Shown here in pieces: positions 1 to 10,712 of a DNA stretch of 64,000 nucleotides (positions within the stretch are counted from its first letter, which is position 1; each line of letters begins with the position of its first letter). The notes under the pieces are model-generated. The model had not been told where the DNA came from, did no database searches, and saw only the letters and a list, made by a program, of their open reading frames with translations. Made by a program: the position numbers and the translations under genes. The DNA is from Ancistrus triradiatus (lineage: Eukaryota; Chordata; Actinopteri; Siluriformes; Loricariidae): positions 62,001-126,000 of the forward strand of contig JAJAGP010000085.1 in NCBI GenBank assembly GCA_025084515.1, read 5' to 3'.

Positions 1-959
1 CCCGGGTCCTTGCGGTGGTGGGCTAGCTTGTTAGACTCACCAATTAGACTTGCTCAGGCACTCGTTAGATTTATAAATCATGATTTGAATCGCTTAATCA
101 TAGTACTAATCGTAATACGTGTCTTAATTCGTCATGGTCAGAGATTTGGCTTCAGTTTTGAACGAGTATTATTGATTTGAGCATCACTAATACGGTCTTT
201 TGCAAACGTGACATGTTTGGTTCAATTTCTAATTGAAAATAATATAATTTAGTGTGCAAGGACATGCAAAAAATAAGAAAATGGGGAAAAAGTTTGGCCA
301 CTTTTTCATCTGCTCCACTAGTTCACTGGACAATCTAAACAGACTTGTAAGTAGTTCTTAAATATAATTTCATTTCATGATTTCAATGGTGGCCAATACT
401 TTTACATAAGACTTTACTCACTGCCCATTTTGTATAATACAATATAACTATATTTACTCTGTTCAGCTATTAATTGTAAATTCAAGTGGTTAAAATTAGG
501 GCTGGGTGACATGGCAAGAAAGTTATGAATGCCTGCTAATAAGAATTTCTTTCATTTTTTTTGGTTCTTATAATATCTACAAGTCAAACAGTGCAAACCA
601 GGTGTTTGTTTTAAATGTCTATTCAGTGGGTTCATGCACAAAGAAACGTAAGGACTGAAATCGCTTTGCTTAGCTACGAAAGTTTGCGATCACGAGTGAA
701 AATGCTTCTATTGTGCATTTTTCTCTAACTCAATGCAGTGTTTTCATTACAAATCAGAAAATCCGCAGAATAACTGGAGTGAACTGGAGACTCGTTGAAA
801 AAAAACATGCATTTCAGAATTATTTAGTATTTATTGTGTATTTGATCAGAACTTTTAGTATTCTATACTAATACCGATTAGTACTCAGTGGCTGGCAGCG
901 CACAGTAATCGAGTTGTTTTATGTTTGCTTGGAGTTGATGTGCTACTCAAATTCTAAAG
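1..959. other. AT-rich intergenic DNA, no gene seen
   Basis: No open frame with a coding look, no splice-bounded exon and no RNA gene was recognised. The stretch is AT-rich and unique-looking. It could hold distal 5' sequence of the agouti-family gene downstream, but nothing in it shows this. Confidence 0.4.
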
Positions 960-1775
960 GTAAGTTTTGATGTGTTTGTCGCCCTCTAGTTGCTGTCGGT
1001 TGTAACGCAGCCGCAGACATAAGTATGTTAGGATTAATGATGTGGCAGCTGGCAGGCTTTTATCCATGGAGCTAACTTGCTGCTTTAATTAATTAGAAAG
1101 TGTTTTTGGAAATTGTGATGCGTTCCTTTTGTCGCCCTCTAGTTGCTGTCAGCTGTAACACAGCCGCAGACACGACTTAAGACGTAACAATGCATTTACA
1201 CTCATACATTTGGATACGCTCCTGTTTTTGCACTCTGGTTGCTGTTAGTTGCGACACAGATGCAGGTTCGAATTAACCAGTGGGGAGTTAAACAGAGTTA
1301 ATTGCGATTGTTTTGGTGAAACTGTCATAAACTCTGATGGGTTCCTTGTCGGTTGCAACACAGCCACAAGCACGGCATAAGTAGCAGCTCGGGATTAAAG
1401 AGTGGGTCAGCTGGCATGTTGTTAACAAGGCAGTTGATGCTGGTTTAACTGCCTTCTTTTGTGCTCAGTGTGTTCTTCGTCGCCCTCTGGTTGGTGCCGG
1501 TGGAAACACCACCGAAGCCATGGATTAAGAAGCACGTTAGGAATAAAGAGTGGGTTGCCTGTTCATTTTTAACAGTAGAGTTAATTTGCAGCTATTATTA
1601 CGAATGGTTTGGAGAAAGTCGTAAATTTTAATGCGTTCCATTTGTCGCCCTCTAGCGGCTGTCGGTCTTAATGCAACCACAGAGATTAAAATTCAAGAGT
1701 GGTTCAGCTGGCATGTTGCGGAGGCGTTAACATGCTGCTTTAATGAAGAGCGTTTTGGGACTTTATGATGTTCTG
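960..1775. repeat. decayed tandem repeat, about six units of 95-165 bp
   Basis: The core GTCGCCCTCTAGTTGCTGTC recurs near 981 and 1131, and in decayed form near 1230, 1346, 1480 and 1643. Each core is followed by a similar order of words: an ACACAGCCGCAGACA-like block, GGATTAA, GAGTGGGTCAGCTGGCATG, then GTTAACATGCTGCTTTAAT and GATGCGTTCC. The order repeats with indels, so this is an old minisatellite or amplified mobile-element fragment, not a coding array. No open frame spans it. Confidence 0.75.
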
Positions 1776-3892
1776 TGACTTAACCGATGCCCACGCGCAG
1801 CTAAAAATGGCAGCGTACAGACAAGACGGTGCACATTTTCATGCCAAATAATGAAGCTGGCAGGTTGGCCCAGCAACAGATGGGTTAATAGTGAGCAGTT
1901 AGCAGGATACCTGCAGAAAATCAGGCCTCTGAGGATCGGCGCTACTTGGGTGTACCATATAAAGCTGCCAGAGCGTCTGCGTGCTGGACAGACTTCCTCT
2001 GGTCCTGAGTGGAAAGCTGTGTGGAACACAAATAGAAGCGCAAGCAGTCGATCACAGACTAAGAGAGTAAGAGGATCGGTCTTGTCGAACAGTACATGCT
2101 ATCGAGGGACACATATTCCTGGCCGTTATATTGCACCATTAGCAAGTCAATTAAGTTCTCAGACCCGGCAAATAACACTAGTGGATAGTCTGGACAGGTG
2201 CCCAAACGTTGAAGAAACATTTTAACATGTTTTAAGCAATAAAAATGGCCAAAACGAAAAGTTTCCCAGTGCTGAACAAAAAAAGCATGAACAAAACATC
2301 CTCTGACCAGGACTGCTGAAGCTTTTGCCCAGCGCTGTCCGCTGATGGTAGCAATTATTAAGGACGGTAAGATCGATAAGTATCAACACTTTCCTGGCAT
2401 TGCCTTCTAAAAAATTAATCGTAATAGGTAAATATCGAGAGCAGATGCTCATTTTTATTTTTTATGATGACTCTAAAAATAAAACATTTTAGGTTTATTG
2501 CCGTGCAGGAACACACACATACTGGAGTTATTACCTTCCCACAAATATGAATTGGGCCAAAGCCAGACATGTAGCAGGACGTTTACTGGAACGTACAACA
2601 AATGTGTATAGAAGAAACAATCACAGCAGTGACTATGAGGAGTTTGAACAGTAGGGTGAGAGCAAACCAATAACCCAGCCGAGCTCTACAGGAAGGCAGA
2701 GTTCCCTACGCTGTAGAGCTTGGAAAATCATATCCAGGTACTAATAATGCTGGTTTATTCGCCTGTGGGGAGCTTTTCAGTACTTGGCTAACGATGCTCC
2801 TCTTAAAATCACTGACTTCCTTCATAAATGGAGCAGCCGCTGATGCATGATATGTGAAAATGAGGTGGGTAATGAAGAAAAACACAGTATGAAACAAAAA
2901 CCTCTGTGAGCCCTTTGGCTTTAATCCAAATGTGGCTTCATCTCAGCTGAGGGCTAACGGCTTCGTTCATGGCGCTAACATCGGGACTTTCTCAAGGGTG
3001 CAACAAACTTCTAAACCACTGAGGGTTAAGAGCTTTGTTGAAGATTGCAAGAAAAGCGAATTCCAAGCAACTGCTTTAACCACTAAGCGACTGCTTTTTA
3101 AAGAAATGCGAATGGAATTTTGATTTCACTCGCACAAGAAGAGATTTTGACCTGAGTAGACTTATTCGGTCCGTCTTATACCGACCCTTACAAAAAGTAT
3201 ACTTGCAGTTTATATTAAGTAAAGTTCAATTATATTTCCCCAGCACATACTTGTATTATTTGTGCTTTTTTACGTAGTAAATATACTAATATAAATGTAT
3301 TAGTAGTGTACTTGTAGGAAGGAACCAGATAGTAGTAACTGTTAAACCTGAAAATCCTCCTAAAATGAATGGCAGCAAATTAAAGCTGTTTTATTGTTTG
3401 TTTCATAGCTTTAAAAACTGAAATCCTTTTCTTCTATAAGGCCTCATAACCCGCAACGGATTAATCATTCCCAGAGTCCCAGGCTCGATCCAACTTCAAC
3501 CCTGCTACCATCTAATTCAGTTCAGGTTTCTTCATAAACGTAACATTCTTGACATAATAATTGTTCAGGGTTTTTTAATCTCTGGTACTTGCAAGCGTCT
3601 TTCTCTGATGTTTGCCAGTTCTTACCAGAGGTGTAGTAAATATTCAATGTGGTTAAACATCAGAACACAGGACACGCTAAACAAAACAGTCCATTTATGA
3701 AGAATGTCAATGGCAAAATCACTATAAAACAAATGGAATAATAACAATACTAATATGGGTGACAAACAAAATGCAAATACAACCTTAAATAAATGCATTA
3801 TATTTTAAATTCACTACTAAAAACAATGCAAACAATAGTAAAAATAATTAAATTGTAGTAATTGTGACGCAATCATTTTGCTAGGTTCAGTA

Positions 3893-3923
<31 letters not shown>

Positions 3924-4371
3924 TAATACCAATAATAATGTATTATCATATTATTATTTGTATGATAATAAAGTAGCAATAATAATAATCATAATATAGA
4001 AAACTTATATGAAACAAATACAATGAATGCATGAAACAATTTTAATATATAAATAAGATACCGCAGAATATTGGCACACATTTAGAATGTAGTTAATATG
4101 AAATAACGCATATTTATTTGCTAGCTTGATCATTTATAATAATTATAATATCTCTGTCAAGTAACATATTCTATGTGCATCAAAATAAGTTTTGTATTGT
4201 TTTATAATATGAAATATAATATAAATACAGCTTTGTAAGTCCAGAATAGTCTGCTGGAATAATCCTGTATGTCATTATATTTTACTATAGTGTGTTTGGT
4301 AGTAAAATGTTTCTTTTATTGAATAAAACTTCAGCGTATAATTAGTGATCCATTTAAACTATCCTAGATTT
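1776..4371. other. intergenic DNA upstream of the agouti exons
   Basis: Several short frames exist here (for example 1851-2225 plus), but none is bounded by splice sites or resembles a known protein. I searched the plus strand for a signal-peptide exon ending one base into a codon, as exon 4956-5032 would need, and found none. A short ATA microsatellite lies at about 3897-3925. The rest is AT-rich with no recognised element. Confidence 0.4.
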
Positions 4372-4775
4372 AAAGTCTTTCCTTCCTTCCCTCCTGCTTT
4401 CTTTAATCCCTTCCCTCTGTCGCTCCTCTTTCCTTTGTTCCTTTCCTTAATTCACTCCCTCCCTCCTTCCTTCGTTCTGACTTTGAGTCCTTGTTTCCTT
4501 CCTTCCCACAGTGCTTGTTTACTTTTTCTCCTCTACCTCTCCCTTTCCTGCTTCATTTTTCAATTCCTGTTTTTCCTTTCTGACAAAATGTTCTGTTATT
4601 AAAAAAAGGACCTTCCCAATAAATGTTTATTCACCTATTTTATAATTTCTTTCTTTTATTATTCTCATTCACTCCCTTTTGTCACTCCATCTTCCTTTCC
4701 TCTCGGCTATTTCTTTCCTTCGGTCCTTTTTCATCTGTCTTTTCTCCTTCTTCATCTCCCCTTTTTGCTCTTGAT
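4372..4775 (+). repeat. pyrimidine-rich (CCTT/CTTT) tract
   Basis: The plus strand is dominated by C and T, with many CCTTCCTTCCC-type words, interrupted by a short AT-rich piece near 4590-4640. The long hydrophobic frames here (4345-4602 and 4623-4853) are simple translations of this composition and are not genes. Such tracts can form triplex DNA, which is known chemistry, not something shown here. Confidence 0.7.
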
Positions 4776-4857
4776 CATATTGTCATTCATAGCTTATGTT
4801 TGTTAAATGGACTGGAGTGTTTGAGAATTCTTGAGTGGTCACCCCTGACTTAGTTTC

Positions 4858-4903
4858 AATAATAATAATAATAATTATAATTATTATTATTATTATTATT
4901 ATG
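4858..4903. repeat. palindromic ATA/TAT microsatellite
   Basis: A run of ATA trinucleotides meets a run of TAT trinucleotides at AATTATAATT, so the tract is a near-perfect inverted repeat. It ends about 50 bp before the acceptor of the first recognised agouti exon. Confidence 0.85.
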
Positions 4904-4955
4904 CCTGTGTGATGGGAAATATCTGATTTATATAAACCCTGTATCTTTTCACCAG

Positions 4956-5749
4956 GACCCCAGAGTCTGGAAAACCCAAAGGGGATCTTCTCAAGGACAC
5001 GCTATCTATCACAACAGCGACTCCGTGTGCCGGTATGTAGCAAAACTGGCACTGTTCTGGAGTCAGATGAATATCTCACTGTGGAGCTGCAGCTAGAAAC
5101 GACAATCTGCAGTTCAAGTATCAAACGATCTGTAATCACCGTGAACTGTGAAGTGTGGGTCGTCAGCTCAGCGTGTGCAAAGTGTTTTATGGTGGTATCA
5201 CAAAGTCTTCATTTTGTAGCTCTGAATGTGTGCGAAGGACCATATTTTTTTTTTATTGGGCACAGTATTACATCACTACTGCGTCAGTTACCACATATTA
5301 AACAGCTAAACATGTGTAGTAAGGAATATAGTGGTTATCCTATAACTCTGTGACTCTGTATTTGGGCCTGTGGTCTTGTAGAACTGTCTGTGTTGCAGGA
5401 GTGCCCTGATGTTGTGTCCCATTGGACCTTTGAGACCTGATTGTTAGGTTCTCTCTAAAACCTAAGGACCATGTCTGGTTTCGCTCTAGGTTCGCCATAT
5501 TGAATTCCCCCATGTTTATCAACGTTTGTGTTTCAGAAGCCCAAGCCCAAGCCCAAGCCCGAGCCTGCCGGTACCGTCCCCGGTCCAGGCCCACGCTGTT
5601 CCCGTCACAAGGAAAGCTGCTCACAACAAAGCCCGTGCTGTGATCCCTGCGGCTACTGCCACTGCCGACGGTTCAACACGATCTGCCAGTGCTGGAAGCT
5701 GGGAAGCTGCTCGAAAAAGACTCAGAAGCGTCCGCACGGTAGCCGTTAA
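4956..5749 (+). CDS. agouti-family signalling protein (ASIP2/AgRP2-like), last two coding exons; 5' end not found
   Basis: Agouti-family proteins are secreted antagonists or inverse agonists at melanocortin receptors and act in pigmentation or feeding. Exon 4956-5032 follows TTTTCACCAG, ends CCG|GTATGT, and reads SLENPKGIFSRTRYLSQQRL. Exon 5537-5749 follows TTTGTGTTTCAG and joins in the same phase. It begins with a KPKPKPKPEP basic-proline stretch and then carries ten cysteines in agouti order, with CCDPCGYCHC in the middle. The receptor-contact loop is RRFN, where mammalian ASIP and AgRP have RFF. After the last cysteine there is a basic tail (SKKTQKRPHGSR) before TAA at 5747-5749. QQSPCCDP and CWKLG look more like AgRP than ASIP. 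The signal-peptide exon should lie upstream, but I could not find it in the 4.9 kb available, so the model is partial. Fold assignment is firm; the choice among ASIP2, AgRP2 and AgRP1 is not. Confidence 0.88.
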
Positions 5750-6458
5750 GTCAAACCCGTAGCGCGAGCTCTCCTGATCATACCTGGTTTCACACACAAA
5801 AATGTAAATACATTTAAAATGGCGTGGAATACTTATGAGGGCTGCCATGGCATGCTTATGATATCGTTACGTCGGGCTTTGACGCGGGGTTCCCTTAAAA
5901 AAACATGCTGAGCGTTTCAAATGCAAACTGTAACGCTACATGACAGCTGTATGCCGATTGCCTAGTGATGTGAGTGGTTTTGCTTTGCATACCTGACCAG
6001 TCTAAGAGTTTTCTTGGCTTGTTCGGTCCTTTTAACAGCCAGTGGAACGTGCAGGCGGGAAACGTTCAGACATCTTTTTGATATTCTTCTCTTGCTATGT
6101 GAGAGTCAGTTAAGCATTATTTTTCATTCAGATGCTTAGAATCTGATTGTAAACACCCTGAGAGGCTTGAGGGTTTGCGCAATTTGTTAAGCTTTTGAAC
6201 GTTTTTTTTGTTTTTATTTAGACAAGTCAACAACCAAACCAAGTCACAGATGACCGAATGTTTGAATATAAAGCCAGACCATGACTTAAAGGGCTCCAAA
6301 TAACAGAACGGTTCCATTAGAGCAGTATGTAAATACTGTGCATAATAATACAATGGTTTATCTTGCATGCACATTATGTAGGACACGAGTGTATTCCGAC
6401 TGCAATATCCTGCATCATTTTCTGTCTGTAATGTCCTCTTTAGATGGTTAAAGGCATA

Positions 6459-6464
6459 ATAAAA
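6459..6464 (+). terminator. candidate poly(A) signal of the agouti-family gene
   Basis: AATAAA lies about 710 bp after the agouti stop codon, in AT-rich sequence on the same strand. It is the first canonical hexamer I noticed downstream. A variant hexamer nearer the stop may be the one used. Confidence 0.35.
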
Positions 6465-6879
6465 TGATCATATAATGATAATCGCTACCCTTTCATCATA
6501 GGCTGTGATATCTGCCCTGCATGTTCCTGTACGGATCCGAAGGCACGATAAGAACAGGTGGTATTCTTGAAAACATTATGTTCTTAAATGTTTCTTAGGC
6601 TTACAATAGCCTCACACTTGTCCGTAATAGCTGACAAGGTAAGCACTGAAATTTAGCAAACTTTAAACAGTTTAGTTATTGGAAATAATGCCAGTATTAT
6701 TTTCCAAGGAGTATTTTTTCCTGTTGGCTATTTCTTCCATCAGTTCTAGTTCTTGTTTGCTAGATGGTTTGATGTCCTGGTTTTGATGAGCGGATTAAGC
6801 TATATTCAAAATGTCTCTCACACCATATATTGTAAGCTGTAAAATGCAACACAGCCTACGTAAGAAAACAATGAAGATA

Positions 6880-6990
6880 GTATTAACAAAATGTAAGGAA
6901 TTCATTAAGATTTTCTTTAAAAATTATTTGAGAACTTCTTATGAACTTTATCTTAAGAAAGCTTTTGTGAATCCGGCCCCTGGTCACCGA
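6880..6990 (+). repeat. fish MITE-like fragment ending in TTTTGTGAATCCGGCCCCTG
   Basis: This AT-rich piece with TTCTTAAGAA-type words ends in a GTGAATCCGGCCCC block. A related end (TTTTGTGAATAAGGTCCCTG) occurs near 27540-27562, and similar AAGAAGGTTCTTAAG words occur at 23470-23560. I take these as copies of one short interspersed family. Confidence 0.5.
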
Positions 6991-9900
6991 TATCCCTCTG
7001 GTGGTCCCTTTCCAGCAGTGTTTGGGGTAGAGGCCTGACACATTGCATTACAGTCAGTAATTGCATATCTTCACAGAGTGTTCAGTGGCCGTGCCCAGTA
7101 TGAAACTACAAAACAGGAACTAAGAACAGCCTCTTCAAAAGGAAAGCCCTTCAGTATGCAAAACACAGTTTCTCCAACACATCATGTTTTTCCTTGCACT
7201 GATTGAGAACATCCTTGACACCATGTGTATGCCATTACTTTTATTGTACATATAAACACGATGCATTGTGTAGAAATTCCAGAAAAGTGATTTAATGTTC
7301 TGTAAGGCATGTAATTCGTTTGTGCCTTGGGCGCCGAATGACTACAGACTTTGACTGCCTTACATAAACCTCAGCTTGAGCGGACAAACGGTAGCAAACA
7401 GAATAAAACTCCACAGTAAAAGCAAGATAAAATAAAATAAAAAAACAGAATAGTAATAATAACAAGGAAATCCTTGTTATTAACATCATAAGCAGTGTTT
7501 ACGCCGTTACAAACTCTCCTGGAACATCCTTAGCAATCCTGTACTCCATTATCACTACATGCACCCCAGTGGCTTCGAGCAGGGATGTGGTCACGGCCCC
7601 AGGACGGAAAAACAGACAGGGAGGCATAAAAAAAGACATCCTTAGAAGATTTGTGGAACTAGACTTTAGTGGCTCCTGCTTTATGAAGACTGACACTGTC
7701 CCAGAGTATTGTGGAATTGATCTGTTGTTGCTGGATATGTGGTGCTCTTGGTATCCTGGTATGAAGACGCTGTACAGAGTGTTGTGGCTTTTCATGATTT
7801 CTGACACTGGTCCTGTTACCGCCATTGTGGTGAGCCTTGGTGCTAAACTCTAAACACATTTTACTGGGGTTCACTCTCTTTACGAGGCTCGCGTTGTCGT
7901 TGCACAACAACTCGCACAGTCAGCCCCCAAGCGCGCACACTCTCGAGCCATATTTTAGGTCATTTTAGAAATCTAGACTCCAGAATTCAGTAATTCAGTG
8001 ACATTATAGGGATGAGTATGACTAAGAGAAAGGGAAAGGGATTTTAAAAAGATTTTGTGATGCAATGATAGAAAGACTGAGGCGTCTAATAAAGTATAAA
8101 AATCGTTTATTGTAAGCAATAGTTACACTTGTCAAAGTTCAGCCAAAGAGCATCCAAAAAGGGGCCACCACACAAGAAAATTCAAATACATGTACACTCA
8201 AGCAAACTGCTTGAAGGTTTCAATCCTCTCTGCTCAATCAACGGAGGAAAACCACAATCATTACTTTCAGCATGCATTTTAATCCTTTGTTAATAATCTG
8301 ATTAATAGGGGTACTCGATCAGAATAGAAAACATTCATGTAGGCCTATGCATCTCAATAATCTGCCAATCCGAGTAACATCTCTGATTTAACGAGGTAGG
8401 TAAAAATAATCCGTTAAATAATCTGAGGTGGGCTTCCCAAAACGTTCATAATTCTCGTACGAAGTTACATTTACGAGCGTTTCCTAAAACCCTTCGTAAC
8501 CAGCGTCGTACTTCAACTCGTTCATGAATTCAAGATTATTCTGACCCGTTTGTAACTCACCAAGTCATTATTAACGTGCAGTTCCACCTCAAAAGCGCTA
8601 GAGGCCGCTAATTTTCCTTTTAAAACCTTACTGAGGCGCCGGTTCTTTGCACTGCAACAGCACATCTAATTAACTATATAAATATTAATTCATGAAAATT
8701 AATATTTAGCTTTTGTACCTTCTGTATCTGATTACATTTCTAGTTGGACTATGTTAGGACGCTCAGCGTACGTGTGATTCCATCACGACACGAGCGTTTA
8801 GCATTTAGCTAACTACACATTTAACTTCAGAGGAAACTGGCTAGGTCTGAATTCGTTTCAAGTCCCAACGAAGGCTAACCTACGTTCATTGGTACACATT
8901 TTCTGGTACACAGTTTGGATTGTGGTGGTGATACTTTAATTAATTCTGACCAGAAAGTTGGGCAAGCATTGCTACTCTACCACTGTGCCCATAACCCACG
9001 TTTGTTTGGACTGTACAGTATTCGTGTATGAATGTAAAAGATGAATTAACGAGTCCATTAAGCTCCACAAGTTCACCATGGATCATCTGGAAAGGTTTTT
9101 TCCAAAATGTCCTTTTTATTTTGCCTTTCCTACAGAAGCCATGCTAGCATATTTCCATTTTGAACATCAAATCTTGAATAAATATGGGATCCCTCGTCTG
9201 AAATGTGCCTCACAGTATGAGTTGAATGGTGCACCGCCTCCATCTCGACCTCACAATAATTTACAGTGTGTTTACTCACTCGAGGCTCCTCGTTCCTCCA
9301 GAAATATTAAAAATCTCAAAAGAGAGACGAGAAAATATCTCTCAGGCAAGCAGCGCCAGACATTGTTTTAACTCTGTTTACTATCAGCTCATAACGAGTG
9401 GACCGGATAAACATTAACTAATAGCCTTGCAATTTCCTTGATTTTATTATGTTCAAAAACAGCATGTTCCAAATCTAGTCTTATTACGAAACTTCCTGAG
9501 GTTAAGAAAAACCAGATACATATTCTAGAGCTTAAGCAGGGATTAAGTCCGTCTTGATTAATGCCGTCAGATCCGGCAGTGGCTTTAATATTTAAAGATA
9601 AAAGTGCATAAACAAATCAAGTGGCTTTCTAATGACATGGAATGTAACAGAGAAACCCCAAATGGCAAGAACATTATTTGAAGTCCAGAACATTTTCTTG
9701 CAAATGGAGAGCTGCAGAATTTGGAGCAGATTCCTTCCGATCACAAGGACTTAAAATAAAAATTGATGCCACAAAAATTAGCATACGACAAAATTTATAC
9801 CATATGAATTATTTGTACTGTATTGTACCATAATTTGTCCTCTACTTGTAACAAGGGTAGAAACAGAAGTGGTCCAGATGCACAACTGGAGAAAACGAAA

Positions 9901-10567
9901 GCATGCTCAGATGCTGCTTAGAGGGAAAATGGTTAAAATGAGTAAGAGAACACAGACATTGGATGGTGAATGAGTGCTTTTTTTGAGGGTCTCCAAATCC
10001 AGTGGACTCACGTCAGGATGTTTTCTCCTCCATGCGTAAGTCTTCTCCACTGCCCTTCACCTTTAATGATCTCCAAATTTGCACTGGATGCAGCCCGCAC
10101 ATGTTCGGTTGGACACATGGGAGCTGGAGTGGCTCCAAATTTATGATGAGCATAAATTTTGGAATTGTCTTGGTTGAGCTTAAAATGGCGTTCATGTTCA
10201 TGTTCGTTCTCATTCATTTGTTTTTTTACCAATATCATTTTAGTGCTGAATATTTTCTCGAAGCAAACTGGATTGAAAAGTTATGTGGTGGAAAATCCAT
10301 CGTTGGGGAGAAGAGCAACAATACAAAGCGGCACATTTTAGACTTACGAAGCACTTCTTCACCTCTTCTTCGAGTCTTCAGGGCGCCTGCATTAAGCTGC
10401 AGGGAGAGATGGACAAAAAGGTTTGCACATCGTTCATCCTTGTGACAAATATCATCTTCCATAGCGATGACAGTGGAAGCTCTTGAGGCACCAGTGAACT
10501 TGTTAGTTGTCTCAATACTTTCTATCTAAACCACAGGTGCTGAATGTGAACAAATGCAACAAATTGC
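6991..10567. other. intergenic DNA between the two convergent genes
   Basis: No exon was accepted here. Frames at 7499-7853 (both strands), 9078-9417 and 10002-10445 (both strands) lack splice context and family resemblance. A short palindromic piece with TTCGTACGAAG-like words lies near 8440-8540. The rest is AT-rich and unremarkable. Confidence 0.4.
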
Positions 10568-10573
10568 TTTATT
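10568..10573 (-). terminator. poly(A) signal of the apolipophorin-like gene
   Basis: Read on the minus strand this is AATAAA, about 140 bp after the TAG stop codon at 10713-10715. It implies a short 3' UTR and supports the choice of last exon. Confidence 0.65.
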
Positions 10574-10712
10574 TTAAAGAATGGATTTTTTGCCGTAGTA
10601 CCCTTTGATTTCGGTTCAGATACTACACTTGCATTATCCATTGTTCTTTATAAAAATGCTATGAATGCTGTGAACAGCAGCTTGGTTGCAACAGAAGATA
10701 AGGTCCAGGATA

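Noticed and set aside
4345..4853. Hydrophobic plus-strand frames resembling signal or membrane segments before the agouti exon
   Set aside because: They are composed of CCTT-type low-complexity sequence, with no donor in the phase needed by exon 4956.
7499..7910. Overlapping frames on both strands
   Set aside because: They have no splice context and no family resemblance; mutual overlap on opposite strands suggests chance.
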